Below are positions 6,083-12,610 of a stretch of 12,881 bases of DNA, piece after piece (within the stretch, counting starts at the first letter, position 1; the number at the start of each line of letters is the position of its first letter). Position numbers and translations under genes: made by a program. The notes under the pieces were generated by a model that searched no databases, was not told the DNA's origin, and worked only from the letters and a program-made list of their open reading frames with translations. Source of the stretch: Bifidobacteriaceae bacterium (GTDB lineage Bacteria; Actinomycetota; Actinomycetes; Actinomycetales; WQXJ01); contig JAISCU010000216.1 of the NCBI GenBank assembly GCA_031265345.1, positions 1-12,881 of the forward strand, in the 5' to 3' direction.

Positions 6083-7669
6083 ATGTTCACAGAATCGACC
6101 GCTCTGGGGAGCCTGGCTGCCACGGCCGCCACCCCAGGTCTTGACCAGGGCCGCCTGATCGCCGCGGCGGTGATCGGGATAGCGATCCTGGTCCTGCTCA
6201 TCACCTGGGCCAAAATCCATCCGTTCATCGCGCTGGTCGTGTCCGGGTTGATCATCGGGATCGGCGCCGGCTACGGCCCGCTCGCCACGGTCAACTCGTT
6301 CGCGGACAGTTTCGGCAAGACCATGGCCTCGGTCGGCATCCTGGTCGGCCTGGGCGCAATGTTCGGCAAGCTCCTGGCCGATTCGGGCGGGGCCGACCGC
6401 ATTGTCCAGACGTTGGTGGCGCATTCGTCGCCCAGGTCGTTGCCCTGGACGATGGCCCTGGTCGGCGCACTGATCGGCCTCCCGATGTTCTTCGAGGTCG
6501 GCCTGGTTCTCCTGATCCCAGTGATCCTGCTGGTGGCGCGCCGCTCCGGCCTGCCGCTCATGCGCGTCGCGATCCCCACCCTGGCTGGGCTCTCGGCGAT
6601 GCACGGCCTGGTCCCGCCGCACCCCGGCCCGCTCGCCGCGTTGGCCAACTTCCCGAACGGCAACCTCGGGATCACCCTCATGCTCGGCGTGCTCGTGGCG
6701 ATCCCCACTGTGATCATCTCCGGGCCGCTGTTCTCGCTGCTCGCCGCCAAGTGGGTGCCGGTCGGCGTGCCCGCGTCCATGGACGCCCTGATCGGTTCCG
6801 CCTCGCACGATGCCGCTGGCTCGGCCCCGACCGTCCCCGACAGTTCGCCCGAGGCCGGGTCGGGCACCGCCGCAGTCCGTGGCGCGGTCGCCATGGCCGA
6901 GCCACCCGACCACAGTAATCCGAACGGGGCCGGGTCGGGTGCCGCCGAGACCGAGTCGCCGTCGAAGACCACTCGGAAGGGGCCGTCGTTCCCGGCGGCG
7001 GTCATCTGCGTCCTGTTGCCGGTGGCGTTGATGCTGGCGAACGCGATCCACGAGATCGCCGCGCCCGATGCCGACGATGGCGACAAGACGGTCTCCTGGC
7101 TCGGGAACCTGCTGGCGTTCGTCGGCGCCCCGACCGTGGCGCTCGCGATCGGCCTGGTGGTGAGCATGGTGGTGCTCGGGCGAGGCGGCGGCATGCCGTG
7201 GACCAAAGTGAATGCTTCGACAGCGGCCGGACTGCCCGCCATCGCCGGGATCATCCTGATCGTGGGAGCGGGCGGCGGGCTCAAAGGCGTGCTGGTGGAC
7301 ACCGGGATCGGGCAGGTCATAGCGGACTTCGTGGAAGGCTCGGCGGTGCCGCTGACGCTACTGGCCTGGCTGGTGGCGGTGATAGTGCGGGTCGCCACCG
7401 GATCGGCGACGGTGTCCATCGTCACCACCTCCGGAATCCTGGCGCCTTCGGCGGCGGCGCTCGGATCGACCGAGATCGCGCTGCTGGTCCTCGCCATCGG
7501 CGCGGGCTCGCTGTTCCTGTCCCACGTCAACGACGCCGGTTTCTGGCTGGTGAAGGAGTACATGGGGGTGACCGTGGGCCAGAACTTCAAGACCTGGTCG
7601 CTGCTGGAGTGCATCATGTCCGTCACGGCGTTGATATTCGTGCTGGTCATTGGGCTCTTCGTCGGATGA
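6083..7669 (+). CDS. gntP: GntP-family gluconate:H+ symporter
   Basis: The 528-residue integral membrane protein would import gluconate, or a related sugar acid, driven by protons. Family hallmarks are visible: GLPMFFEVG (132-140), GLVPPHPGP (175-183), VATGSATVS (437-445) and SHVNDAGFW (480-488). Many hydrophobic helices span 24-60, 82-97, 122-152, 196-224 and 303-528. It is longer than the usual 440-460 residues because of a hydrophilic loop rich in A, S, P and G at about 232-301. ATG at 6083 is preceded by GAGGAAGG seven to fourteen bases upstream. The kinase/dehydrogenase gene follows after 43 bp on the same strand, so both are probably co-transcribed. Substrate preference for gluconate is inferred from that neighbour and cannot be read from the permease alone. 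Confidence 0.92.
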   Translation: MFTESTALGSLAATAATPGLDQGRLIAAAVIGIAILVLLITWAKIHPFIALVVSGLIIGIGAGYGPLATVNSFADSFGKTMASVGILVGLGAMFGKLLADSGGADRIVQTLVAHSSPRSLPWTMALVGALIGLPMFFEVGLVLLIPVILLVARRSGLPLMRVAIPTLAGLSAMHGLVPPHPGPLAALANFPNGNLGITLMLGVLVAIPTVIISGPLFSLLAAKWVPVGVPASMDALIGSASHDAAGSAPTVPDSSPEAGSGTAAVRGAVAMAEPPDHSNPNGAGSGAAETESPSKTTRKGPSFPAAVICVLLPVALMLANAIHEIAAPDADDGDKTVSWLGNLLAFVGAPTVALAIGLVVSMVVLGRGGGMPWTKVNASTAAGLPAIAGIILIVGAGGGLKGVLVDTGIGQVIADFVEGSAVPLTLLAWLVAVIVRVATGSATVSIVTTSGILAPSAAALGSTEIALLVLAIGAGSLFLSHVNDAGFWLVKEYMGVTVGQNFKTWSLLECIMSVTALIFVLVIGLFVG

Positions 7670-7681
7670 GGACCCGTCAAC

Positions 7682-7707
7682 CGAGGAAAGAAGATCGAGG
7701 AAAGAAG
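7682..7707 (+). repeat. Duplicated CGAGGAAAGAAG before the kinase gene
   Basis: CGAGGAAAGAAG occurs at 7682-7693 and 7696-7707 in the gap between gntP and the next gene. The second copy leads into GGAG and the ATG at 7713. Each copy contains a purine-rich Shine-Dalgarno-like core, so the duplication gives the start codon two alternative binding sites. AAGGAG itself is only two bases from the ATG, which is close. Confidence 0.7.
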
Positions 7708-7712
7708 GAGAC

Positions 7713-9209
7713 ATGACCGTTTCGACTGGCACCACCGAAGGCGCCGACACGACCCAAGGCGCGGCCGAGGCGAAGGCGCAAGGCCGGACGCGCGGCATCG
7801 TGCAAAGCCGAAACACGGTGCGCGGACAGAACGTGCGCGTGACCGTGTTCATGGGGGTCTCGGGTTCCGGGAAGACCACCGCGGGCGCGCTGATGGCGGG
7901 GCGGCTGGGCTGGGACTTCGCGGAGGCGGACGATTTCCATCCCCCGGCGAACGTCGCCAAGATGTCGGCTGGGACGCCGCTCGACGACCAGGACCGCTGG
8001 CCCTGGCTGCAGGCCTTGCGGGACTGGATCGACTCCGAGCTGGCGGCGGGGCGCCGGGCCGTGATGACGTGTTCGGCGCTGAAGCGGGAGTATCGCGACC
8101 TGCTCCGCGCGCCTGGCGTCGTGTTTGTACACATGGCGGGGTCGCCGCGGACCGTCGAGGAGCGGCTGGGCGCCAGGACGGGCCATTTCATGCCCGCCAG
8201 CCTGCTGGCCTCGCAATACGCGGACCTGGAGCAGCTCGACCCGGATGAGGACTATGTGGTCGTGGACCTGGATCGCGGCCAGACGCCCTCGCAGGAGGTC
8301 GATTTCGTGATCGAAGCTCTGGGGCTCGCGGCCACGGCCATGACGATCGGAATGGCGGGGCTTGGGCGGATGGGCGGGAACATGGCCGCCCGGCTGCGCG
8401 CGGCGGGACACACTGTGATCGGGTTCGACGCCTCGGCCACGTCCGGGCGCGACGTCTCCTCTCTGGCGGAACTGGTGGAGGCGCTGCCCGCGCCCCGGCT
8501 GGTCTGGGTGATGCTTCCCGCCGGGCCGGCCACTGATGGGACGGTCTCGGCGTTGGCGGGGCTGTTGTCGCCCGGCGACCTGGTGGTGGACGGCGGCAAC
8601 TCGCCCTACGCGGACGACGCGGGCCACGCCTCGGTGCTGGCCGAATCCGGGGTCGGGTTCCTGGACGTGGGGGTCTCCGGCGGGGTATGGGGGCGCGGGG
8701 AGGGGTACGCCCTGATGGTGGGCGGCTCCGCGGCGGATGTGCAGCGGGCCATGCCGCTGTTCGAGGCGTTGAAGCCCGCCGGAGATTCGGGGTTCGTCCA
8801 CGCCGGCGGGGTGGGCGCCGGGCATTGCGCCAAGATGGTGCATAACGGGATCGAGTACGGCATGATGCAGGCGCTCGGGGAGGGCTACGACCTGCTGCAC
8901 GCCATCGACCTGATCCAGGATCCCGATGCCGTCGCCGCATCTTGGCGCGAAGGTTCGGTCATCAGGTCGTGGCTTCTGGACCTGCTGGTGGCGGCGCTGG
9001 GGGCCGATCCCGGCCTGGCCGGCTACGCCTCCCGCGCCTCCGATTCCGGCGAGGCGCGCTGGATGGTGCAGTCGGCCCTGGACCTGGGCGTGCCTTTGCC
9101 GGTTACGGCGGCGAGCTTGTACGCGCGGCAGGTCTCGCAGCGGACTGACAACCCGGCGCTGCGGGTGGTGTCCGCGCTGCGTTCCCAGTTCGGCGGCCAT
9201 ACCGACTGA
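7713..9209 (+). CDS. Fused gluconokinase / 6-phosphogluconate dehydrogenase (decarboxylating)
   Basis: The 498-residue protein joins two successive enzymes: gluconate + ATP to 6-phosphogluconate, then oxidative decarboxylation to ribulose 5-phosphate. After a low-complexity N-terminus (1-42), the GntK-type kinase domain (about 43-203) shows Walker A GVSGSGKTT (48-56), ADDFHPPANVAKM (72-84), SALKREYRDLL (121-131) and GHFMPASLLASQ (157-168). The dehydrogenase (210-498) shows the Rossmann motif GLGRMGGNM (216-224), VDGGNS (292-297), SGGVWGRGEG (322-331) and the catalytic K374-MVH377-N378 plus E381-Y382. The second part is about 290 residues, the size of the short GndA/YqeC-type enzymes, often NAD-linked. 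The linker is only about six residues, and the internal Met210 has no ribosome binding site, so a true fusion is likely. It is the second gene of the gntP operon. Confidence 0.93.
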   Translation: MTVSTGTTEGADTTQGAAEAKAQGRTRGIVQSRNTVRGQNVRVTVFMGVSGSGKTTAGALMAGRLGWDFAEADDFHPPANVAKMSAGTPLDDQDRWPWLQALRDWIDSELAAGRRAVMTCSALKREYRDLLRAPGVVFVHMAGSPRTVEERLGARTGHFMPASLLASQYADLEQLDPDEDYVVVDLDRGQTPSQEVDFVIEALGLAATAMTIGMAGLGRMGGNMAARLRAAGHTVIGFDASATSGRDVSSLAELVEALPAPRLVWVMLPAGPATDGTVSALAGLLSPGDLVVDGGNSPYADDAGHASVLAESGVGFLDVGVSGGVWGRGEGYALMVGGSAADVQRAMPLFEALKPAGDSGFVHAGGVGAGHCAKMVHNGIEYGMMQALGEGYDLLHAIDLIQDPDAVAASWREGSVIRSWLLDLLVAALGADPGLAGYASRASDSGEARWMVQSALDLGVPLPVTAASLYARQVSQRTDNPALRVVSALRSQFGGHTD

Positions 9210-9228
9210 CAGGCCGACGCCTCGACCC

Positions 9229-9265
9229 GAGAACCGTTCTCAACCGCAATTGGGACAGTCCCCAT
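9229..9265. terminator. Paired palindromes between convergent genes, possible bidirectional terminator
   Basis: GAGAACcGTTCTC (9229-9241) is a perfect palindrome with one central base. It is followed by ATTGGGACaGTCCCCAT (9249-9265), which has one mismatch in eight pairs. They lie between the end of the fusion gene at 9209 and the end of the lipoprotein gene at 9312, where a shared terminator is expected. TTTCTGTT follows the second stem on the plus strand. The core resembles the 37-bp palindrome at 5038-5074, so it may also be a dispersed repeat. Confidence 0.45.
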
Positions 9266-9311
9266 TTCTGTTGCCAGGTCGAGCCAGGGCCTCGTTCGTC
9301 TTGGACGGACC

Positions 9312-9722
9312 TCAGGTCGGCTCGCCCTCCTGGCCTTCGAGGCCCCAGGCCACGCACCAGCACTCGGGGTCCCACTCCCCCACCGAGAACGTGCCCACCA
9401 GAGCACCAGAGGATGTGGTCACCCGATAGATATGTTCGGCGCCCATCTGCGACGGCCAAAGCCGCCAACTCGACCGATCCTCGTTTTCCAACACTGCTGC
9501 AAGCTCAGACACGGCGACTTTGTCGACATCCAGCATCGGGGGCAGCTCGCCCTGGACCCCATCAGGATCGTTCCGACTCGCGGCCGTCAAGAACGCCTCG
9601 ATGGCCTCCTCGGGGGAGTGCTCCCCCAGCGCGCAGGGTGTCGGCTCTTGGCTGCAGCCGCCGCCCGACGCGGCGACAGCGAGCAGCGCGAACGACGCGA
9701 GGAAGCGCAGGAAGCGCGGCAT
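9312..9722 (-). CDS. Small probable lipoprotein of unknown function
   Basis: The 136-residue product begins MPRFLRFLASFALLAVAASG and reaches a Cys in SGGGC. That is a basic n-region, a hydrophobic core and a weak lipobox (GGGC in place of the usual LAGC). The mature part has acidic helices (SPEEAIEAFLTAASRNDPDG). Its C-terminus reads as a beta-rich, Trp-containing domain with CWC. I do not recognise the family. The ATG at 9722 is chosen because AGGAGG (9738-9733) lies ten bases upstream. The ATG at 9731 is almost on top of that site. The stop of the upstream amidase-like gene overlaps the same AGGAGG, so the two genes are translationally coupled and probably work together at the cell envelope. 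Confidence 0.75.
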   Translation of the reverse strand: MPRFLRFLASFALLAVAASGGGCSQEPTPCALGEHSPEEAIEAFLTAASRNDPDGVQGELPPMLDVDKVAVSELAAVLENEDRSSWRLWPSQMGAEHIYRVTTSSGALVGTFSVGEWDPECWCVAWGLEGQEGEPT

Positions 9723-9736
9723 GCGACGCATACCTC

Positions 9737-10840
9737 CTAGGTGCGGTGCGTAGTCCAGGCCATGGTCGAGTACGACTTGAGGCGGTACTGCAGGAGATCG
9801 CCCTTCACCATGTCCTTGACGTAGTAGATCCCCGTGGTCCGCCCTGATCTCGCAGCATGATTCGCGAAGTGCTGGGCGCTGGTCCAGCTATAGGTCTGAA
9901 GCTTGGGCCACGACCAGTACCACCACTCATCGTCGCTCGTGTAAATGGGAATCACCCGCTCAAGATGCTTCCAGCCGCCCGCTTTCAGCGCCTGCGACAC
10001 GAAATTCGTGCAATCGCCGCCCGAGGAAGTGAAATCTCTGTGAGAGGTGTTACGATCAACCGCATACTTGTACGCGTAATCGGCGATCTTCCGCTTGTTC
10101 GCCGCAGACAGGCCAGCTAGAGCCGCGTCCGCCACGCCGCCCTCGACGCTCCCGGCAAAGCTGGCCGAAGAGACCCTTGCGGAAGCGGGCTCAACTGCGG
10201 CCACACCCAGGGATTGATCTGGCGCCTCTGTGAGCATGTCAAGATCCAAGGCGATGACATCGGCTATTTCGCCGGTGGCGCCATCCAGCGTGATTAGGTG
10301 ATCAATGACCTCTTCGCAAGGCGGCCCGCCGTCGTTGTACTCGGTGGTCACCAGGACGGACGCCTCTAGCAGCAATTCGCCGTTGGCGGCATCCCGAGTC
10401 GCTTCGACACTCCGAGTCTCCACGGTCACCGCGGTGACCTCGAGATCGGTTGGTGCTTGCGCGAGGCGGTCCGCAGCGCCGCTGAGCGCCTCCCCGTAAT
10501 CCGTCAATGCCTCGACCCCTGCGTCAGTGGCTCCGACCTCTCCGCCTATCTCTGCGGCAAGGTCCGCAGCAGTCGCACTGTCGGCGTCGATGGCCACATC
10601 ACTGTCCGTTGAAGCGGTGTCGCCAAGATACGCGTACGAGTACAAGTCCTCGACGACGGCTGCGACCTCCTCCCCAAAGTCATCCGCCTGTGCCGCGGAT
10701 AGCGGAACAGCGACAAAGCGGGGACCCGGCGTGGCTTCCGCGGTTTCCGCACGGGGGCTCAAAGCCCCTCCGCTGAAGGCGACGGCACCTAGCGCCAATG
10801 CCGAAATCATCATCGTCGATAGTCGTTTGGTTCGGGCCAT
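9737..10840 (-). CDS. Secreted amidase_6-like protein, C-terminally truncated
   Basis: The 367-residue product has a signal peptide (basic ARTKR, hydrophobic 7-27, cleavage about 28-36). A middle region (about 37-240) is acidic and Ala-rich and carries no recognised domain. The C-terminal 120 residues match the putative amidase domain (amidase_6): ADYAYKYAVDRNTSHRDF then GGDCTNFVSQALKAGGW with the presumed nucleophile Cys277, and later VKGDLLQY. Family members usually continue with a D/N-H-x-x-V-T segment bearing the catalytic His. Here the frame stops after STMAWTTHRT just where that motif is expected. In the +2 frame the same DNA reads DHGLDYAP, so a frameshift is possible. ATG at 10840 has AGGG eight bases upstream. 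A TTG two codons earlier is less likely. The role would be envelope peptide or amide cleavage. Confidence 0.78.
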   Translation of the reverse strand: MARTKRLSTMMISALALGAVAFSGGALSPRAETAEATPGPRFVAVPLSAAQADDFGEEVAAVVEDLYSYAYLGDTASTDSDVAIDADSATAADLAAEIGGEVGATDAGVEALTDYGEALSGAADRLAQAPTDLEVTAVTVETRSVEATRDAANGELLLEASVLVTTEYNDGGPPCEEVIDHLITLDGATGEIADVIALDLDMLTEAPDQSLGVAAVEPASARVSSASFAGSVEGGVADAALAGLSAANKRKIADYAYKYAVDRNTSHRDFTSSGGDCTNFVSQALKAGGWKHLERVIPIYTSDDEWWYWSWPKLQTYSWTSAQHFANHAARSGRTTGIYYVKDMVKGDLLQYRLKSYSTMAWTTHRT

Positions 10841-10936
10841 AATCAATGCCCTTTCATGCTCAGAACTGGGCCCGAACGGGCGGACATCGGTGGGTAGCCC
10901 GGTCGGGTCAGCAGGTCAAGCCGACCAGCTAGGTTG

Positions 10937-10968
10937 AGAATACCTCTATGTGGGGGGGGGCTTGTCAA
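10937..10968 (-). promoter_or_regulatory. Predicted promoter with a nine-C tract in its spacer
   Basis: On the minus strand a consensus TTGACA (10968-10963) and TATTCT (10942-10937) are 20 bp apart. The spacer contains nine consecutive C residues (G at 10952-10960 on the plus strand). Twenty is longer than the optimal 17 +/- 1, and loss of two or three C residues would correct it. The start would fall about 90 bases before the amidase-like gene. This is the arrangement of slipped-strand phase-variable promoters, but variation is not shown by one sequence. Confidence 0.5.
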
Positions 10969-11137
10969 TCTGGCCGACGACCGGCTGATCTGGATCGCAC
11001 GGGAACACCGCGACATCATTGTGAGCGTTTTCGCACTCACGGCGATGATAACGTGCCGGTCAACGCCGTTCGAGGCCACCCGCGCCGGAACGCCGCGCCT
11101 GGCCGCTTCTTCCATCAATGATCGCCCAACCGCATCC
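10969..11137. other. Gene-free stretch upstream of the envelope operon promoter
   Basis: With the promoter and leader, the gap between the genes starting at 10840 and ending at 11186 is about 345 bases. A 91-codon minus-strand frame (11118-10843) crosses it. It runs through the predicted promoter and the C tract, lacks a ribosome binding site, and shows no domain, so I do not call it a gene. I see nothing else in 10969-11137. Confidence 0.5.
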
Positions 11138-11170
11138 CGGTTGACTACGGGCGGAGTTGGGACACGCCCG
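11138..11170. repeat. 33-bp repeat, copy 1, with CGGGCG/CGCCCG arms
   Basis: These 33 bases recur identically at 12232-12264 in the same orientation. The arms CGGGCG and CGCCCG enclose GAGTTGGGACA, giving a six-base-pair stem with an eleven-base loop. It begins 16 bp past the stop of the gene ending at 11186, on the downstream side, where a terminator or REP-type element is expected. The flanks are also partly similar: GATCGGTGCCCC here and AACCGGCTCCCC in the other copy. Confidence 0.85.
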
Positions 11171-11185
11171 GATCGGTGCCCCGTG

Positions 11186-12103
11186 CTATTGCGGCGCGAC
11201 CTGCCTCATGACGTTCGCGCTGAAGACCGGGCCTATGGTGATGGAGAGCGTCCTGCCGCCGGAATCGTCGGTGCCGGGCCGCGAGAGCATTTCGACGGTC
11301 CCGTCGGGCGCCCAGTAATAGGAGGCCGGTGAGACCATCGAGTCCTCCTGGGCGTAGTGGGTCGCGAGCGCTGCCGCAAGCGGAGCGAACTCGTTCACTC
11401 GCTTCCCCCAACCCGCCCTGACCACCTCATAGACGATGGCGTTGTCACGAGGGATGGCGAAAATCAGCCCGTGCGGGGCCGGGCCGATCACACTTGGAAC
11501 CAGTGCGCCCAGGTTGGCCGCTTTGGACGCGATGAAATCGGACTCGCCGGTGATCTCGTAGGTGCCGTCATCCCCGAGGGGAGCTGGCGAATCGGCTGGC
11601 TCAGCATCGGTATTGGCCTGCCCAGGGGCGAACAACTGATCCACCGGCAGAGCCATTTTCGCCGCTAGCTGCCCGGTCACCCGAATGATCGCCTCGGGGT
11701 AGTCGATGCAGATGATCTGTCCTACCAGAGGGAAGGGGCGCCGGGCGTAGGGGTAGGGCTCCAGGCCATCGAACAGGCTCGAGACCAGTCGCGTTCTGAC
11801 CTGGCGACGCAACTCATCCGGGCTCAGGTCCTCCGGATCGGTTCGATACTCGCTCGCTGTCGCCAGGTCGAGCCACTGATCGACAAGGTCACCGTATTCG
11901 ACCGGGTCGATCTGATCGGCGAGCGAATACAACGATCCCATCGGATGCGTTTTGTCGCTCCCACGGAAGACCAGGTGATCGCCGGCGCCGGCCGGCGCGA
12001 TTTCAGCTGGAGTGCCACGCCGCGCCAGTTCCTCGGTCAGTAGCTGCCGAATCGCGTCCCGACTGTTTCCCTGCGGTCGATCCTTCCTGCCGAATAACGC
12101 CAT
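11186..12103 (-). CDS. Unrecognised cytoplasmic protein (305 aa)
   Basis: I do not recognise this family with confidence. The product starts MALFGRKDRP, has no signal peptide or membrane segment, and appears to have two folded parts. The first runs from 1 to about 155 (helical, with PYPYARRPFPLVGQIICIDY at 116-135). The second runs from about 180 to 305 (alternating strands such as TYEITGESDF and HGLIFAIPRDNAIVYEV, then YYWAPDGTVEML). A linker rich in A, D and P (about 160-178) joins them. The overall shape, including the YYW-x-DG strand near the end, faintly recalls DUF1444-type proteins, but I would not assign it. The ATG at 12103 is backed by GGAGGGG seven bases upstream. It is transcribed in the same direction as the VapBC pair, about 135 bp downstream, but separated from it by a repeat. 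Confidence 0.8.
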   Translation of the reverse strand: MALFGRKDRPQGNSRDAIRQLLTEELARRGTPAEIAPAGAGDHLVFRGSDKTHPMGSLYSLADQIDPVEYGDLVDQWLDLATASEYRTDPEDLSPDELRRQVRTRLVSSLFDGLEPYPYARRPFPLVGQIICIDYPEAIIRVTGQLAAKMALPVDQLFAPGQANTDAEPADSPAPLGDDGTYEITGESDFIASKAANLGALVPSVIGPAPHGLIFAIPRDNAIVYEVVRAGWGKRVNEFAPLAAALATHYAQEDSMVSPASYYWAPDGTVEMLSRPGTDDSGGRTLSITIGPVFSANVMRQVAPQ

Positions 12104-12110
12104 GTCCGTT

Positions 12111-12117
12111 CCCCTCC
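12111..12117 (-). promoter_or_regulatory. Strong ribosome binding site for the 305-aa gene
   Basis: GGAGGGG on the minus strand ends seven bases before the ATG at 12103 and settles the start. No clear -10/-35 pair was found between here and vapC. Confidence 0.7.
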
Positions 12118-12153
12118 CTCAATCAGTCGAATCTGACCCATCCTCCCACGCGA

Positions 12154-12172
12154 TCACGCGCGGTCACGCGCG
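12154..12172. repeat. Tandem TCACGCGCG, 10-bp period
   Basis: TCACGCGCG occurs at 12154-12162 and 12164-12172, one helical turn apart, about 50-70 bp upstream of the 305-aa gene. It could be a regulatory site or only local GC-rich sequence. Confidence 0.3.
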
Positions 12173-12231
12173 AAGGCCGTGCTGAGCTCGCCTGGTCTGT
12201 CCGTCGGTCTGGCCGGGTCGCCGCGATCGAG

Positions 12232-12264
12232 CGGTTGACTACGGGCGGAGTTGGGACACGCCCG
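12232..12264. repeat. 33-bp repeat, copy 2, forming the 3' end of vapC
   Basis: The sequence is identical to 11138-11170. Here the repeat is inside a gene: read on the minus strand it supplies the last seven codons (GVSQLRP) and the TAG stop of the PIN-domain toxin. The two copies are in direct orientation about 1.09 kb apart and bracket the 305-aa gene. Confidence 0.85.
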
Positions 12265-12610
12265 AACCGGCTCCCCAGGCCGAATCGGCGGTGAGCGCCA
12301 CCGCGCCGAGGCGGGCCGCCAACGCCAGGCACAAGCGATCGGCCAGCGACAGCCCTTCACCTCGCCGCCAACGGCGGGCCGCCCATTCCGCGTCCTGCCT
12401 GGTCACCGGCTCGATTTTGAGCCCGAGGCTGGCCAGCAGGCGACCGGCCGCCGTCCAGTCCCGGCCAGAGGCGAGGGCCTTTTGGGCGACTTCCGACCAG
12501 TTGGCAGCCGAACACACCGCGCCGTCCGCGAGCGCCTGCCCCACGGCCTCGGCGCCGGTTTCCCCACCGAGGTAAGCCAGCACCGCCGAGGCGTCCAGCA
12601 CGGTGGTCAT
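12239..12610 (-). CDS. vapC: VapC-type PIN-domain ribonuclease toxin
   Basis: The 123-residue product is a PIN-domain endoribonuclease, the toxin of a type II toxin-antitoxin system. The four acidic active-site residues are all present: D6 in VLDASA, E40 in NWSEV, D91 in SLADRLCLALA and D109 in LTADSAW. They would hold Mg2+/Mn2+ for RNA cleavage, usually of tRNA or rRNA in this family. Its ATG overlaps the antitoxin stop (ATGA at 12610-12607), the classic coupled arrangement. VapC proteins of this type usually end a few residues later with a short strand such as VRLIR. Here the C-terminus after W112 becomes GAGSGVSQLRP, the last seven residues coming from the 33-bp repeat. The catalytic core appears complete, so activity may be kept. 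Confidence 0.9.
   Translation of the reverse strand: MTTVLDASAVLAYLGGETGAEAVGQALADGAVCSAANWSEVAQKALASGRDWTAAGRLLASLGLKIEPVTRQDAEWAARRWRRGEGLSLADRLCLALAARLGAVALTADSAWGAGSGVSQLRP

Noticed and set aside
6271..7680. 469-codon minus-strand frame opposite gntP
   Set aside because: It is antisense to a permease with clear family motifs, is rich in S, T, P and A without domains, and reflects high G/C at third codon positions.
7677..9200. 507-codon minus-strand frame opposite the kinase/dehydrogenase fusion
   Set aside because: It is Arg/His/Gln/Gly-rich shadow sequence with no start signal. The plus strand holds complete catalytic motifs.
9723..9731. ATG at 9731 as the lipoprotein start
   Set aside because: AGGAGG ends only one base before it, which is too close. 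The ATG at 9722 has a ten-base spacing to the same site.
10843..11118. 91-codon minus-strand frame upstream of the amidase-like gene
   Set aside because: It reads through the predicted promoter, the nine-C tract and the leader, has no ribosome binding site and resembles no protein I recognise.
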